Assembly: GCA_029379385.1 (NCBI GenBank)
Contig: CM055607.1
Location: 30,749,235 to 30,813,234 of the forward strand
DNA from: Quillaja saponaria
Lineage: Eukaryota > Streptophyta > Magnoliopsida > Fabales > Quillajaceae
Direction: 5' to 3'
DNA length: 64,000 nucleotides
The translations under genes were made by a program, and so were the position numbers. The notes below the pieces were generated by a model. The model was not told where the DNA came from. It did not search any database and saw nothing but the letters and a program-made list of their open reading frames with translations. Positions 12,430 through 23,730 of this stretch are shown piece by piece; the stretch's first letter is position 1, and each line of letters opens with the position of its first letter.

Positions 12430-13364
12430 GAGTGTGTTTGGCATAAGGCTGATAGAAGATAAAGATGAAGTCATAAAAATTTAACCTACATTAAGTGTGT
12501 TTGGTAAATAAATAGCTGAAAGGTTAATAGTTTCAGGAACTGAAGTATTTTGTGATACTTTAACCTCTATCGTACTAGTTTAAAGACGTGTTAGGCCCAA
12601 GTCTCCGTAAGTTTATGCACCAAATTCCTTCACATATTCCATGTTTCGATCTCCTCACCCATCTTCCATATACTCACAACACAACGTGTCACTTCAAAAC
12701 CCTCATTTTTTCAGATTTCGTGGTTCACACTTGTTCTTTTGTTCAAATTAAATATGATTCTTACCAGAAAAATAAATAAATATGATTCCATTATATTTAA
12801 ATGCATAAAATTTTTAATACAATTAGATCAATCTAACTCGAATGAATTTGACATCCTTATTAATTACAAACTAGCATTAAAATGACAAATAATTTTAAGA
12901 GAACTAAGAATAACTTCTTTGAACATTGTGTACTTCTTATTCTTTCAGAATTTGGATTTTTGTTAATTTTTTGAATATGATTACATTTGAATATTAAAAT
13001 AATATAATTTGTAACATGTTGATGAAAATTATAAATTATTTATTATTCTGATTTTTTTTTATTAGAGGAAATAATGGGTTGCTTGGCTAACCTACTGTTA
13101 ATAATTACATATTTTTGCATTATTTGATACAATAATTTTTTGATCATAATTGCAAAAATAAATAATCATATACCAAAAAAATAATTTATTAATCATTAAT
13201 GTTGTACCAATTATGATTAATATTTAAGAAATTAAAGATTAACATATTTATAATCACAACTAAACACAATTAAGCATAAGATTTCTCTCTTAATATATCT
13301 TCTATGATGTTATCTTCATGTATTGCTTAACCCTCACATCTTTAACCCCATACCAAACACATCC
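12430..13364. mobile_element. PIF/Harbinger-like non-autonomous element, unit 1
   Basis: This 935-bp insertion is flanked by TCA (12427-12429) and TCA (13365-13367). Its termini are imperfect inverted repeats: GAGTGTGTTTGGCATAAGG at the left and GGATGTGTTTGGTATGGGG at the right on the minus strand. Unit 3 has the uninterrupted site at 57713-57715, with ttactttca running directly into agcttaaaat, which confirms the borders. No transposase is seen. A 3-bp duplication and TGTTTGG termini fit PIF/Harbinger, although TCA is not the usual TWA. A partial repeat of the terminus (gtgtgtttggtaaataaa) lies at about 12497. Confidence 0.75.
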
Positions 13365-14173
13365 TCAGGCTTAAAATATAATTCAGAGTAAATGAAATTG
13401 AATTCTTTTTTTAATTATTTGTTATCAAATCATTTTTAGACTAGATCAAATTTTACCAAACAATTTTCAATCGAGTCATATCATAATCTCTACCTACCAT
13501 TTATACTATTGTGAACTTTCTCAATGCAAGTAATATAATCCAATACGATAAAAGAATAACTAAAAGGAATTCTTTTAGTACGCAAGGAACCAAAAATATT
13601 TGAAGTTTAAAGTCTTCCAAATCCACTGTAAAAGATAGATATAATGCATAACCTAGGCTTCAAATGTTAAGAACATTGAGTATAATTATTTTGTTAGATA
13701 AAGAATCATTATGGAAGTCTTTGTCACCAACTCTCTTTATCTCACATCATTGCTTGCTGCCTAACAATGCCATAATCTTTTCATCTTGTTCATGCTCCTT
13801 TCTTCACCTCCTCCACCAGTCGCATTCTAATTGACTTTTTCTTGCTTGCCTTTAGTATAATTTGTCCTCCATTGTGGCATTTGGTATTGTCCTTTCCTTT
13901 GTATTAGGAGTAAGGTCACGAAAAGTTCATTAATTTTTTGTTTGTTAATTATTATATGACACGCGCACCTCACACGAGTATTCAATTTATTTATTTATTT
14001 CTTTTAACAATATTTAGATCTTATATCTATCTAGAATATATTAAAAGTCTAACACCTTTAGATGTTTTTTCTAAATTTTACGTATTTTTAACTACAAATG
14101 TCATATAATATCTATGTATTTAGTTATTCATCTTTATATTGTGAAGATTTTAAAATAAATTTCAATTTAAAAG
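13365..14173. other. Distal FUSC upstream region with repeated upstream block
   Basis: No gene is seen. The part at about 13525-13920 is a block that recurs upstream of other FUSC copies: 24570-24950, 38375-38770, 49345-49720 and 57900-58215. Shared words include ataatgcataac-taggctt and a gtcc-attgtggcattt-type stretch. It is probably old upstream DNA of the founding FUSC gene. Function as a regulatory region is only a possibility. Confidence 0.5.
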
Positions 14174-14381
14174 AAAGAAATAAATACATATTATTGACAT
14201 AATTTTATTATTAAATAAATCCTAATTGTTCAGATAGATCAGTTACCCAATCTTAACATTGCCCATCTTTCTCATTCAAAGAAATAAATACATATTATTG
14301 ACATAATTTTATTATTAAATAAATCCTAATTGTTCACATAGATCAGTTACCCAATCTTAACATTGCCCATCTTTCTCATTC
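14174..14381. repeat. Direct tandem duplication, 104-bp period, unit 1
   Basis: Two adjacent copies (14174-14277 and 14278-14381) begin aaagaaataaatacatatta and differ by about one base (cagatagatc against cacatagatc). Unit 2 has the same pair at 39023-39230. Unit 3 has a single, diverged copy near 58470-58570, so the local duplication happened on the unit 1/2 lineage. Confidence 0.85.
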
Positions 14382-14553
14382 TTCATTTATCTACATGCTG
14401 AACCGAATCAATCAATAAAATTGGAAGGAGTTGATTATATAATCCAAAAAAAAAAAAAAATCATGATTATTTATTCAATTTAATTTTTTAGGATGATTTA
14501 AGTTTTTCTTTTAAGAATATATACAGATTCATATATAGGAGTATATTTTTGAA

Positions 14554-17002
14554 TGTAACAGAGTTAAGAACTTTAAGTAGGCAATTCTTTGGAAAATAAA
14601 GCTACAGAGTACCCCGTAGACTGATCCCAGTGCTGTTCCTTGTGCTCGAGCATTTGCTAATGTGAATGTTGTCCGTCTTCCTGTTACAAAACTGATAGCA
14701 ATGGTGAGTCCTGACCAGTATCCTTTTTCTTTGTTACATGTCAAACCGAAAAACACAGCAAGACCCAGTGAAAGTGAGCTTTTGAATGCAAAAATCAAAT
14801 TCTTCTTGGTTGGTCTTACAATCCTCCAGATCCTTCCAAACTTCCATTCCGTGGCATCAGTTTTCTGAGTTTTTCCATCTGTGCAGTCAGGATCCTCAGA
14901 AATTGGTGAGTTGTCCAGGAGGAGTTTCATACAGTATAGGAAGAATGAAACTGAGATCTTTAAGGGAAATGGAAATGGTCTGGAGATTTTCATTCTTCAT
15001 TGTCTCCGGAGCAGTTGTTGCATTAAAAGGAGCAGAAGACTTAGCTTGCTCTAGTTTCAGACTTATTTGTTGTCTCAAATCGAGCAAAATATGGTTTAAT
15101 TCTTCATCCATGAGACCAACAGGGGATGAAGGAAAATAGGTGAGGGCAATGTCCATCCCTCTCATTGAAATTTCCATGTCTTGCAATTTTTTCACTGGGT
15201 TAATGCAATGAGGTTTAAAGAATCTGGCTTGAGGCCTTTCCCACAGTATGCCTTTCTGTTTTACAGAAAGAACAAAATTAATAAATGACAAACAATATAG
15301 ATGATGAATCAGAGGAGACTTAGCTGGTCTGTTTGCTGATGAAAGCAATTTGCTTACCTGGTCAGTTTTGATACTCTGAAGAATCTTTGATGCTGCTAGA
15401 GAGGGGGATTTAGTTTGAAAAATGAAGTCAAGTGTAGTTGGGTTGTCTGAGGCTGAGATGGACTCTGCAAAGTAATTTAATCTCTGAGAAGTATTTTCAA
15501 CATATAATCGGCAAGCCTTCCTAACCTGAAAATGAGCAAAATTGCAAGTGCATTTAGCTCTCTCTCTGAAATAACTATTTCTAGTACTTTACAAATTACA
15601 AGATATGCCAAGTCGGGAGTTGGGAGGGGCAAAAAATAAGGAAAAGTGAGTCTCAAATATGATATGCTTTTAGGATGTTAATTTTAATTTATCAGGTAGA
15701 GTAAAATTTTGATTTTTGTGTGTTTAAATTATTTGTAGATCATATTTAAATTAAATTAGATTAATTATTTATTAAATTTTAATCAGATATAATTTGAGTC
15801 GTGAATAAATACTATCATATAGACAATTAAGTAAAAGTAATTTAGATTAGACTAGGTTCAAATCAGGTTGAATTTTATCTTATTTTCGACTATGACCATA
15901 TTTTGGCATGTTCATCAATATTTCCGTATCATGTCACAATTCAATCTGTTGTTATGTCTATGCCTATTCACTTCAATTATGTATTGGTGCAGAGACAAAA
16001 TATTTTTTCTTAATTAGGAGTAGTATAAAAAATAAATGATCCTATAAATTAATATGTTGTATCTCTAGAAGCTTTGACGCGGATTAATTAATGTATGGCA
16101 TCAAATTCCAAACCATCTAAAATGTAATCATTCACGACCACGTACATATTTTCCAACATGGCAAGAATATTCTTTCTAATTTGGGTAAATCTCATTGGTT
16201 ACCATTTTATTGCTAAACACATTTTTTTATTCTTTATTCTCATCTTTCTAGACAAGTAGTTTTAATTATGATAACTTGTACTTCAACTAGCTGTAAATCT
16301 TTTCAACAGATTCAAATTGCATAATAAAATATCCCTTCCTGCATATGATCTCACTTAATTTGTTCTATTTTTTTACTAATTTTTTTTATAAATACTAATA
16401 ATAGTCTTTATTCCAAACATCAAACATGAGTGAAGGTTATAATTTCTTGGTATAATAATACCGAATTTTATTTTTTTTATTTCTTGAAACTTAAAAGAGA
16501 GATGACAATTATTCTAGATCAAGATCAATTTTAATTCTTAAAAAAATTAAATAATAAATTGTGATAACTTTACTATTGCTTAAAATTGAAAAAAGTGTAC
16601 ATACTTCATAATTTATTTTTATTTTTTGTGTAAACTTGTACATACTTCTTAATTAATTTTTGTTAGACACTTGTATACTTATATATTCCATGAAAAGACT
16701 ACCATTAAGTAGATCTGTCCATTGAAAGCCATAGAAAATTGCAGAAGCAGTAATTATATTAAAGTATTCAAATAAATTAGTTACTAATTACCTCATAGTA
16801 GGCAAGACGTGGGTACGGAAACAAAATAGCTTGGACATAAGCCAAGGCACCAAGTGCTGTACTTGATGTCACATGAATTGGGTGCATCACAATTTCTGTT
16901 TCTGCACCATGGATTATGGTACCCACGGACTCGATCACAAACTGTCCAAATGCAATTCTTTTACACATCAAGTGGCTCGATTCCAGCAATGCCACCACTA
17001 AA
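14554..17002 (-). pseudogene. Truncated FUSC / AaeB-like pseudogene, unit 1
   Basis: Minus strand remnant of a second FUSC gene. It keeps the last ~211 bp of exon 1 (17002-16792, encoding the HGAETEIVMHPIHVTSS region), a complete exon 2 (15525-15358, 56 codons, four longer than in the other copies) and the first ~700 bp of exon 3 (15255-14554). All visible splice borders are still GT-AG. The first two thirds of exon 1, including the start codon, and about the last 1 kb of exon 3 are missing. A 2-bp deletion around 14950-14965 shifts the frame inside exon 3. The remnant still has the ten-codon DGKTQKTDAT segment that the unit 3 gene has and the unit 1/2 genes lost. It cannot make a transporter. 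Confidence 0.9.
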
Positions 17003-17497
17003 ACTTTTATACGTTCTAGGACATTTCTATTCATATAAAAATTAATATGTATAAAAAAAAAATATTTATATTTAATGTCAAATAGTTATATAACTTCTTA
17101 TATAATTTTTCATTAAAAGACATTCTTGTTCATAAAAAAGTTGCCTTTATGAAATCAAATGCCTTTTTATTTAAGTAAAAAGTAACGACTTTTGGATTAA
17201 GTCATAATAACCAAATTTTCTCTCCTCTCAATGATTTAATAACTACTCATATAAAAGTTATTTAATGAAAGAAAATATCTTTTCATTTGAACAAAAGTAA
17301 TGACTTTGATTAAGTCAAGTTACTTCAAAACTTAAGAAAATTTCCAACAATTTTCTCCAAATTTCAAAGTATTGAAACCACTTTGTAAGTGTCTCTTTCT
17401 TTTGACACCATTGGTTGGTTGTATAAGGTGTTCTTAGACTTAAATCTTTTCTGGTAATTATAAAATGTCAGAATTCAAAATGTCCAAAGACTTGAAC
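17003..17497. other. A+T-rich spacer between pseudogene and solo LTR B
   Basis: FUSC homology stops abruptly near 17002, within exon 1. The following ~500 bp have no recognisable gene or terminal repeat. It ends at the target duplication tgaac (17493-17497) of the next LTR. It may belong to the element or deletion that destroyed the 5' part of the pseudogene. Confidence 0.5.
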
Positions 17498-20079
17498 TGT
17501 CACAATCCGATAAGTTAATTCGTGCGTTAGTACGTAATTGTTATATATATATATATATATATATACTACTTGGAGAGTTAATTGTGAAGTAGAGTTAATT
17601 ATAATTTTATGTATGTGGATTATATATATATATATATATACATATGAATATATATATAATAAAAGGTATAAATATAATGGTTTAAAGGAGGTATGGTAGA
17701 GTTGAAAAATATCTAAAGGATGTGTGGTGTAAATTTTTTTCTATTATTTTATTTAGCTTTCTTTTACTTGTCTTTCTCTCCTTTCTGTTTTTCTGCTGGA
17801 CGTTTACTCCTTTGGGAGAAAGAAGACATCAAGACCGACTTAGTCTTCTAATACCTTTTACTACCAAACTTTCCTCCCTGATCTTGGTTGGACGTTGCAG
17901 TGGCTGTGCTTTCTTTTTTCTCGGTAAACTAATTCAAACTCTTGGTGAGTTTTTGGTTCTTTTTCCAGTATATATGTGTTTGTGTGTGTATTAGTGTGGG
18001 GAGGGATATTTGATTTTGAATGTTTCAGTGGCACCTTGGTTGGAAAATTTTCATGTTGGGTGTGAGCAATATTGCTGGCAGCTTGGTGGATTTTCCTAAA
18101 TTCTAGCTACACGCCCCTGCCGTTGTTTTGTGAGTGATGATATAAGGAAGGAAGTTTGAAGAAAAAAAAAAAAAAAATGTAAATGTTAGCTCGTGGATGA
18201 AAGTGGATAGGGGTAGAATTTCAAGTTGAGGGCTGTTTTGTTTGTTGTACCTTAGGAAGGCTAGAAGATGTGGTTTGGCTTGTTAGGATAGTGATTGGGG
18301 TGATTTGGAAGACGGTTGGACTGTTGGGTGGATATGATGAAGGGCGTGACTTGAAAATGGGAGGTGGTAATCAAGCTGCTGTCCTCTGTTTTGGGACAGC
18401 AACTTGGTTGCCCATTCTTCTTGGATGACGGGTGGATTGTGAGAGAAGAGAAGAGTATGTGGTGGTATACCATGGGACTAAGTTATGAATTAATTAGGAT
18501 CAAGGGGAAAGATTGGTTAACTAAATAATTTGGAAAAAAAAAAAGAAAAAAAAGAAGAATAAATGATTTAAATTTCAATTACACTAATATATATATTAGA
18601 TGAACATGTGAGGAATTAATCTAAATTGATAATATAGGTTACATAGTATATGTTGAATGTTACAGTGAAAATGTGATAATTGTGACAAGTTGGAAATTGT
18701 TAATGGAGTTGTGAATTGAGTAAAAATAAGAAGGGAAATTAATGTTAAACAATTAATATGTACATTTAAATATATATTATTATGTGAGCAATTCAAATTC
18801 TTTTAGTTAATCGATAATATAACTGATTAAATTTGGAATTTTATATATATACATGTAGAGTAATTTTAATATGTATATATATATTAATGTTAAATTATGA
18901 AGGTTAAATTAGTAAATGTACTGGATTAATTAATATTATTTTAAGAAACATATTAGATATAGTTACGTACGATTAAGAGATCGTCAAATTAATTTAGAAG
19001 TAATTGTTAGTAATTTGTTGATCTATGATTTCAGCTTCAGAGTGTATCAAGGATATTCCGGCACCGTCACATATCAGACGAACTGACGAGTCTTATTCGT
19101 GAACTTGTGAGTGAATCATGTGCTTTATGGATATCAGATTTTTGTGTGCCATTACGTGTATACTTGAATTATATGAGTTATACTAAAATCTAAGCAAATG
19201 AGTAATTTCAGGAATTTGATTGAATGAATTGTGATTGACATTGATTGTGCTTGATAAGGGCCAACTCGTGAACATTTCATGGAAAATGATTTTCATTTCT
19301 GACAATGATTTTAAAAACTATTGGAGTGCTCAGCCCCGGTGTGATGGATTTGTGTACGGAGATAAATTTGGTGTGCGGGCGCGTAAATGCCTGGCAGGGG
19401 GTGATATTGGTGTGCGGGTCTGGGTTACTCGTTGGCCCTTTGTTTGTTTAGTTGATTGTGTAATTGTTGATTGATTTGTATAATCTGGTTACTATTTTGG
19501 GATTGTAAATTAAGTGAACTATGATTATATGATTATAGTAACCACGTACGTGTATTAATAAATCTGAATATGAATTGTAGCTTATAATTTTTGTGCTGTA
19601 TGATGCTGGTACCCATAAGGTACATGAGTTACTCACTGAGTCATAGTGACTCACCCTTTCTTTTGTGGTATTTTTTTTTAGTTTTCAGGAGATAACAGTT
19701 AATCGCTGCATAGACCTACCTGCCGACTCTGCAGCGGCAAGGTATATCTCTAAATTAGCACACATGGAGCGTAAAGGACAATACTTGCAGTCGCATATGA
19801 TGTCATGCATGGTTATAATATGTTTTCAATATGATGATTATTATAATGTATTAAGCGTTATTGTCGGGGCGGAGCCCCTTTGTGTATTCTGATGTTTTAT
19901 ATTATTATCGATTTGAATACAGGTTATTTGTTTTTATTATGGGCATGTTCTACCGTATGGTGAAACTCTGCCACAATTTCTATAAATTGTTTTGTGTCTG
20001 TTTATTTGCATATTCAGGGTTACAGGGGTGTGGACATCTATATCTCTGGCCAGTCATACCTTCATTTGAGGGTGTGACA
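17498..20079 (+). mobile_element. Solo LTR B, unit 1
   Basis: This 2582-bp LTR starts TGTCACAATCCG and ends GGGTGTGACA, so its ends are the inverted repeat TGTCACA/TGTGACA. It is flanked by a perfect 5-bp target duplication, tgaac at 17493-17497 and 20080-20084. There is no internal coding region, so it is a solo LTR. It is the same family as LTR A at 2860 (shared gtgctca-cc and gatgga-tgtgta words near 19325-19365 and 4333-4370). TA dinucleotide runs sit at 17541-17566 and 17620-17640, followed by a C+T-rich stretch at about 17730-17920, as expected for a TATA-containing U3 followed by a transcribed leader. Short frames inside it are not genes. Confidence 0.88.
18372..18406 (+). other. Hairpin in LTR B, unit 1
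   Basis: CAAGCTGCTGTCC and GGACAGCAACTTG, separated by about 9 bases, can pair over 12 of 13 positions. A hairpin at the equivalent place in the related LTR at 63342-63379 has a different sequence but still pairs, partly by G-T wobble, which hints at a conserved RNA structure in the LTR leader. Confidence 0.55.
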
Positions 20080-20499
20080 TGAACTTTGTAATATTTAGAA
20101 GACATCATATATATTACTCATCCATATAACTTTCCAATTATAATTTCTACTTTTCACACATTAATGGCCATGTGCTACATCTTACGAATTCATATATGTC
20201 TTTGAGACAAGTTTTTTGATCTCGTAAAATCTGCCACACTTCCTATATATACATAGTTGAATCTATAAATGCACTGTATGATCTGTATTTTTCTCTTATG
20301 ACATAGATTCATTAAAAGTTAAATCCATTTTCTATTTTTCTCCATATTAGCATGCACTTACTTTGAGATAACATAAAAGTTCTTTAACATTTATATTAGT
20401 AAAGTGCATAGACTGGTTTTAATTACGTGTTTGTTTCCATTTGAAACTAGAAGATTAGGATTTTTCCCAACGGTCTAGTTAGTTTCCCATATAAGTAAC

Positions 20500-23400
20500 C
20501 TTTCATTTTAAAAGCTTTAATTTCATCTCCTTGAATGTCTTCCATAACATATCCCTACCCAAGCCTTTAGTAAAGGGATCTACCAAATTAATCTTTGACC
20601 TTACATAACTAATAGTCACAACTCCTTTGTTGAGTTGCTCTCTTACATAATTATGTCTTAAACTGATATGCCTTGATTTTTCATTGTATACTTTGCTATA
20701 AGCTCATGATAGTGCTGCTTCCTTATCACAAAATATTGATATAGTAGACATTGGTTTAGGCCATATTGGAATTTCTGATAATAATTCTCTAAGTCATTTT
20801 GTTTCAATTATTGCAGTTGCTAATGCAATAAATTCTGACTCCATAGTAGAATGTGAAATCAATGCTTGTTTCTTGTATCCCCAAGAAATGGCTCATCTAC
20901 CCATGATAAAAATCCAACCACTTATAGATCTTAATTCAATGAAGTTTGTTATCTAACTTGCATCGGTATAACCTTCTAATACTACAGGAAAATTACCATA
21001 ACTTAATAGATAATTCATTATACCTTTAAGGTATTTTAATATCATAGAAACGACATTCCAATTATCTTTTCCAGGTTTATGAGTACACATACTCAAAACA
21101 AGTATTGCATAAGCTATATCCGGTCTAGTATAATGTGTTAGATATATTAAGCATTCTATAACACTTGAGTACTCTAATTGTGAAATACACAATTCTTCAT
21201 TATGTATTAATTTTACAGAATGATCATATAGAGTACTAACTGGTTTGCAATTCTCATGATTAAATTTCTTTAACATTTTCTCAATGTAATGAGATTGACA
21301 TAAAGAAATTTTATCACAAGACCTTGTAATTTTAATTCCTAAAATTATATTTGTTTCCCCCATATCTTTCATATCAAAATTTGTTGATAGAAATTTCTTA
21401 ATTTTTAATATCATGCTTAAATCAATATCAAAGATTAGCATATCATCTACATATAAACAAATTATAACACCTCTGCCATTCTTAAACTTTGAATAAACGC
21501 ATTTGTCTAATTCGTTTATTCTAAAACCATGTGAAAATATGACTTTGTCAAACTATTCATGCCAATGTTTAGGAGATTGTTTTAGGCCATATAAAGATTT
21601 AACAAGTTTACAAACTTTTTTTCTTGGCTTTTAAGGACAAATATTTCCGGTTGATCCATGTAAATCTCCTCCTCTAATATATTATTTAAGAAAGCGGTTT
21701 TAACATCCATTTAGTGTATAACTAGTTTATAAATAGAAGATATTGATATTAGTAGTCTTATTGTACTAATTCTAGCAACTGGAGCATATGTATCGAAATA
21801 ATCTATTTCTTCCTTTTATTTAAACTCTTTTGCTACTAACCTAGCTTTATATTTATCTATAGAGCCATCCGTTTTAAGCTTTCGCTTAAAAATTCATTTG
21901 CAGTCTACTGGTTTAAAACTTGATGGTAAATCAGTTGAAAATAAATTTTGATTAGTCATAATTGACTATATTTGATTATTTATAGCTTCTTGACCATAAT
22001 ACATAATCTCTTGAAATCATAGCTTCTTTATATGTTAAATGATCATGTTCTATATTATATGCAAAATTATAAATATTTTCTTCTACCATGTATTGGTAAA
22101 AATCTGGACCATAGTTTTTTTCTTTTCTTCCTAGTTTACTTCATCTAGGCTCAATTTTTTCTTTAATTTCTTGATTTGATTGAAAATCAAATCCTTGAAT
22201 TTCTAAATTTTATAGCCATCTTGTCCACTTGAATTGTGTAATTTCTTTTCCGTTTTCTAGAGAATGAATTCTCAAAAAATTATGCATCTGTAGGTTTTAT
22301 AATTATATTTTGATTTGCGAAATCAATTTCTTCAATAGTAAGAAATCTGTATGTCTTACTATTATAAGCATAACTAAGAAAATTTACACTCAATCACTTT
22401 TTCCCCTAGTTTGGGTCTTTTAGGATCAATTAACCTTACTAATGCTTTGCATCTTCAAATTTTTAAATGGCCAAGATAAGGTTTTCTCTTCTTCCATAAT
22501 TCATAAAGAGAAACATTAGTTTTCTTGTAAGGCATACGATTAAGTATGTAACAAGAAGTCAAGAGTGCTTCCCCCACAAATTCTTAGGTAACCCTGAAGT
22601 TAGTAACAAAGAATTTATCATATTTACTAAGGTCCTATTTTTTCATTTTTGCAACATTATTTTGTTGAGGACTATAAGGTGCAGTGACTTGATAGATTAT
22701 TCCATTCTCTTCATAAAAATCATCGAAAGAAAGATATTCATCACCCTTATCAAATCGTAGGATTTTAATCTTTTTTTCTAATCGATTTTCTATCTCGGCT
22801 TTCTAAACTTTAAATTTATCAAAAGCCTCATCTTTTGTCCTTAACAAATATATATAAGCAAACCTAAAACAATCGTCTATAAATGTTATGAAATACCACC
22901 ACCTCTAGTTAGAATACCTTCTATTTCATATATGTTACAATGTATTAGATCTAAAAATTGTGTACTTCTTTCTACATTTTTAAAAGATTTCCTAATTATC
23001 TTAAACTTGATGCAAGTTTCATATTTTTCCAAGTCATTGGATGACTCAACAAAGATTGCTCATAATTTATTCATACTTCTAATACTATTATAGTTTACAT
23101 GACCCCAACGGGCATGCCATAAATAAAAAGAAGGAGTAGAAGTAGAAGAATGAGAGGAAGAAGAAGAAGCAAAGTAATCAGAATTTATAACTTCATTATT
23201 AATAGTAATCTTATAAATCTCATTGGTTACATATCCTTTTCTAACATAGTTCCTATCTTAGACAAAATTACACAATCTGATTCGAATAGAATCTTAGAAC
23301 CATACTTATTAAGGAATGCCATTCTTTCCTTGATCGGAATACTTTCTTTTCTTGCCATGTGAAGTAGATGTACTTTCTATGACTAAAGCCTTTTGAGACT

Positions 23401-23730
23401 TGTCATCTAATGAAATTTATCCAGTTTTCAAGAATTCTCTTCAACTTGAATATATTTGATTAGATCTTACATAGTCATAACAATTTTCTTTTGTTTTTAA
23501 CTTTATAGATAATCTTTCTAAGTCAAAGGTAATTTTGAAATTATGATAGAGACTTGGAATGATTCATCGAGAGAATGACCCTTAGAAACTATAGAATTCA
23601 TGAGAATTTGTAACTCATGAACTTAGAGATGAAATAAATTTGTCATTGGCCATTTTAAAATCAAAAAGTTTACTAACTAGGAATAATAATAAAATATATT
23701 ATTGCTTCTGAGTTTTTTTAATAACCATAT
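20500..23730 (-). mobile_element. Decayed Ty1/copia retrotransposon, unit 1
   Basis: Reading the minus strand from 23730 down to 20500, fragments appear in copia order: gag (about 23720-23430, ending in an EDLIKYIQVEENS-like motif), a GAG-pre-integrase remnant (about 23130, HARWGHVN-like), integrase core (about 22900-22500, with DKGDEYLS and TAPYSPQQN), reverse transcriptase (about 21900-20950, with YGLKQSPKHWHE and the YVDD active-site motif near 21446) and RNase H (about 20960-20520, with KVYNEKSRHISLRHNYV and DPFTKGLGRD). The integrase-before-RT order identifies Ty1/copia. Several stops and lost codons interrupt the frame; the longest open piece is 162 codons (21441-20953). I cannot recognise flanking LTRs or a target duplication. 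Confidence 0.9.

Noticed and set aside
17722..17994. 90-codon plus-strand frame rich in F, L and S, with a signal-peptide look
   Set aside because: It is the C+T-rich leader stretch of LTR B, which produces F/L/S-rich translations by composition; LTRs A and C have the same composition without the frame.
17498..20079. A complete non-autonomous retrotransposon (TRIM or LARD) instead of a solo LTR
   Set aside because: I found no second LTR copy, primer-binding site or polypurine tract within the target-site duplications; one LTR-like unit fills the whole interval.
23150..23362. 70-codon plus-strand frame
   Set aside because: It is antisense to the protease/integrase-side remnant of the copia element.
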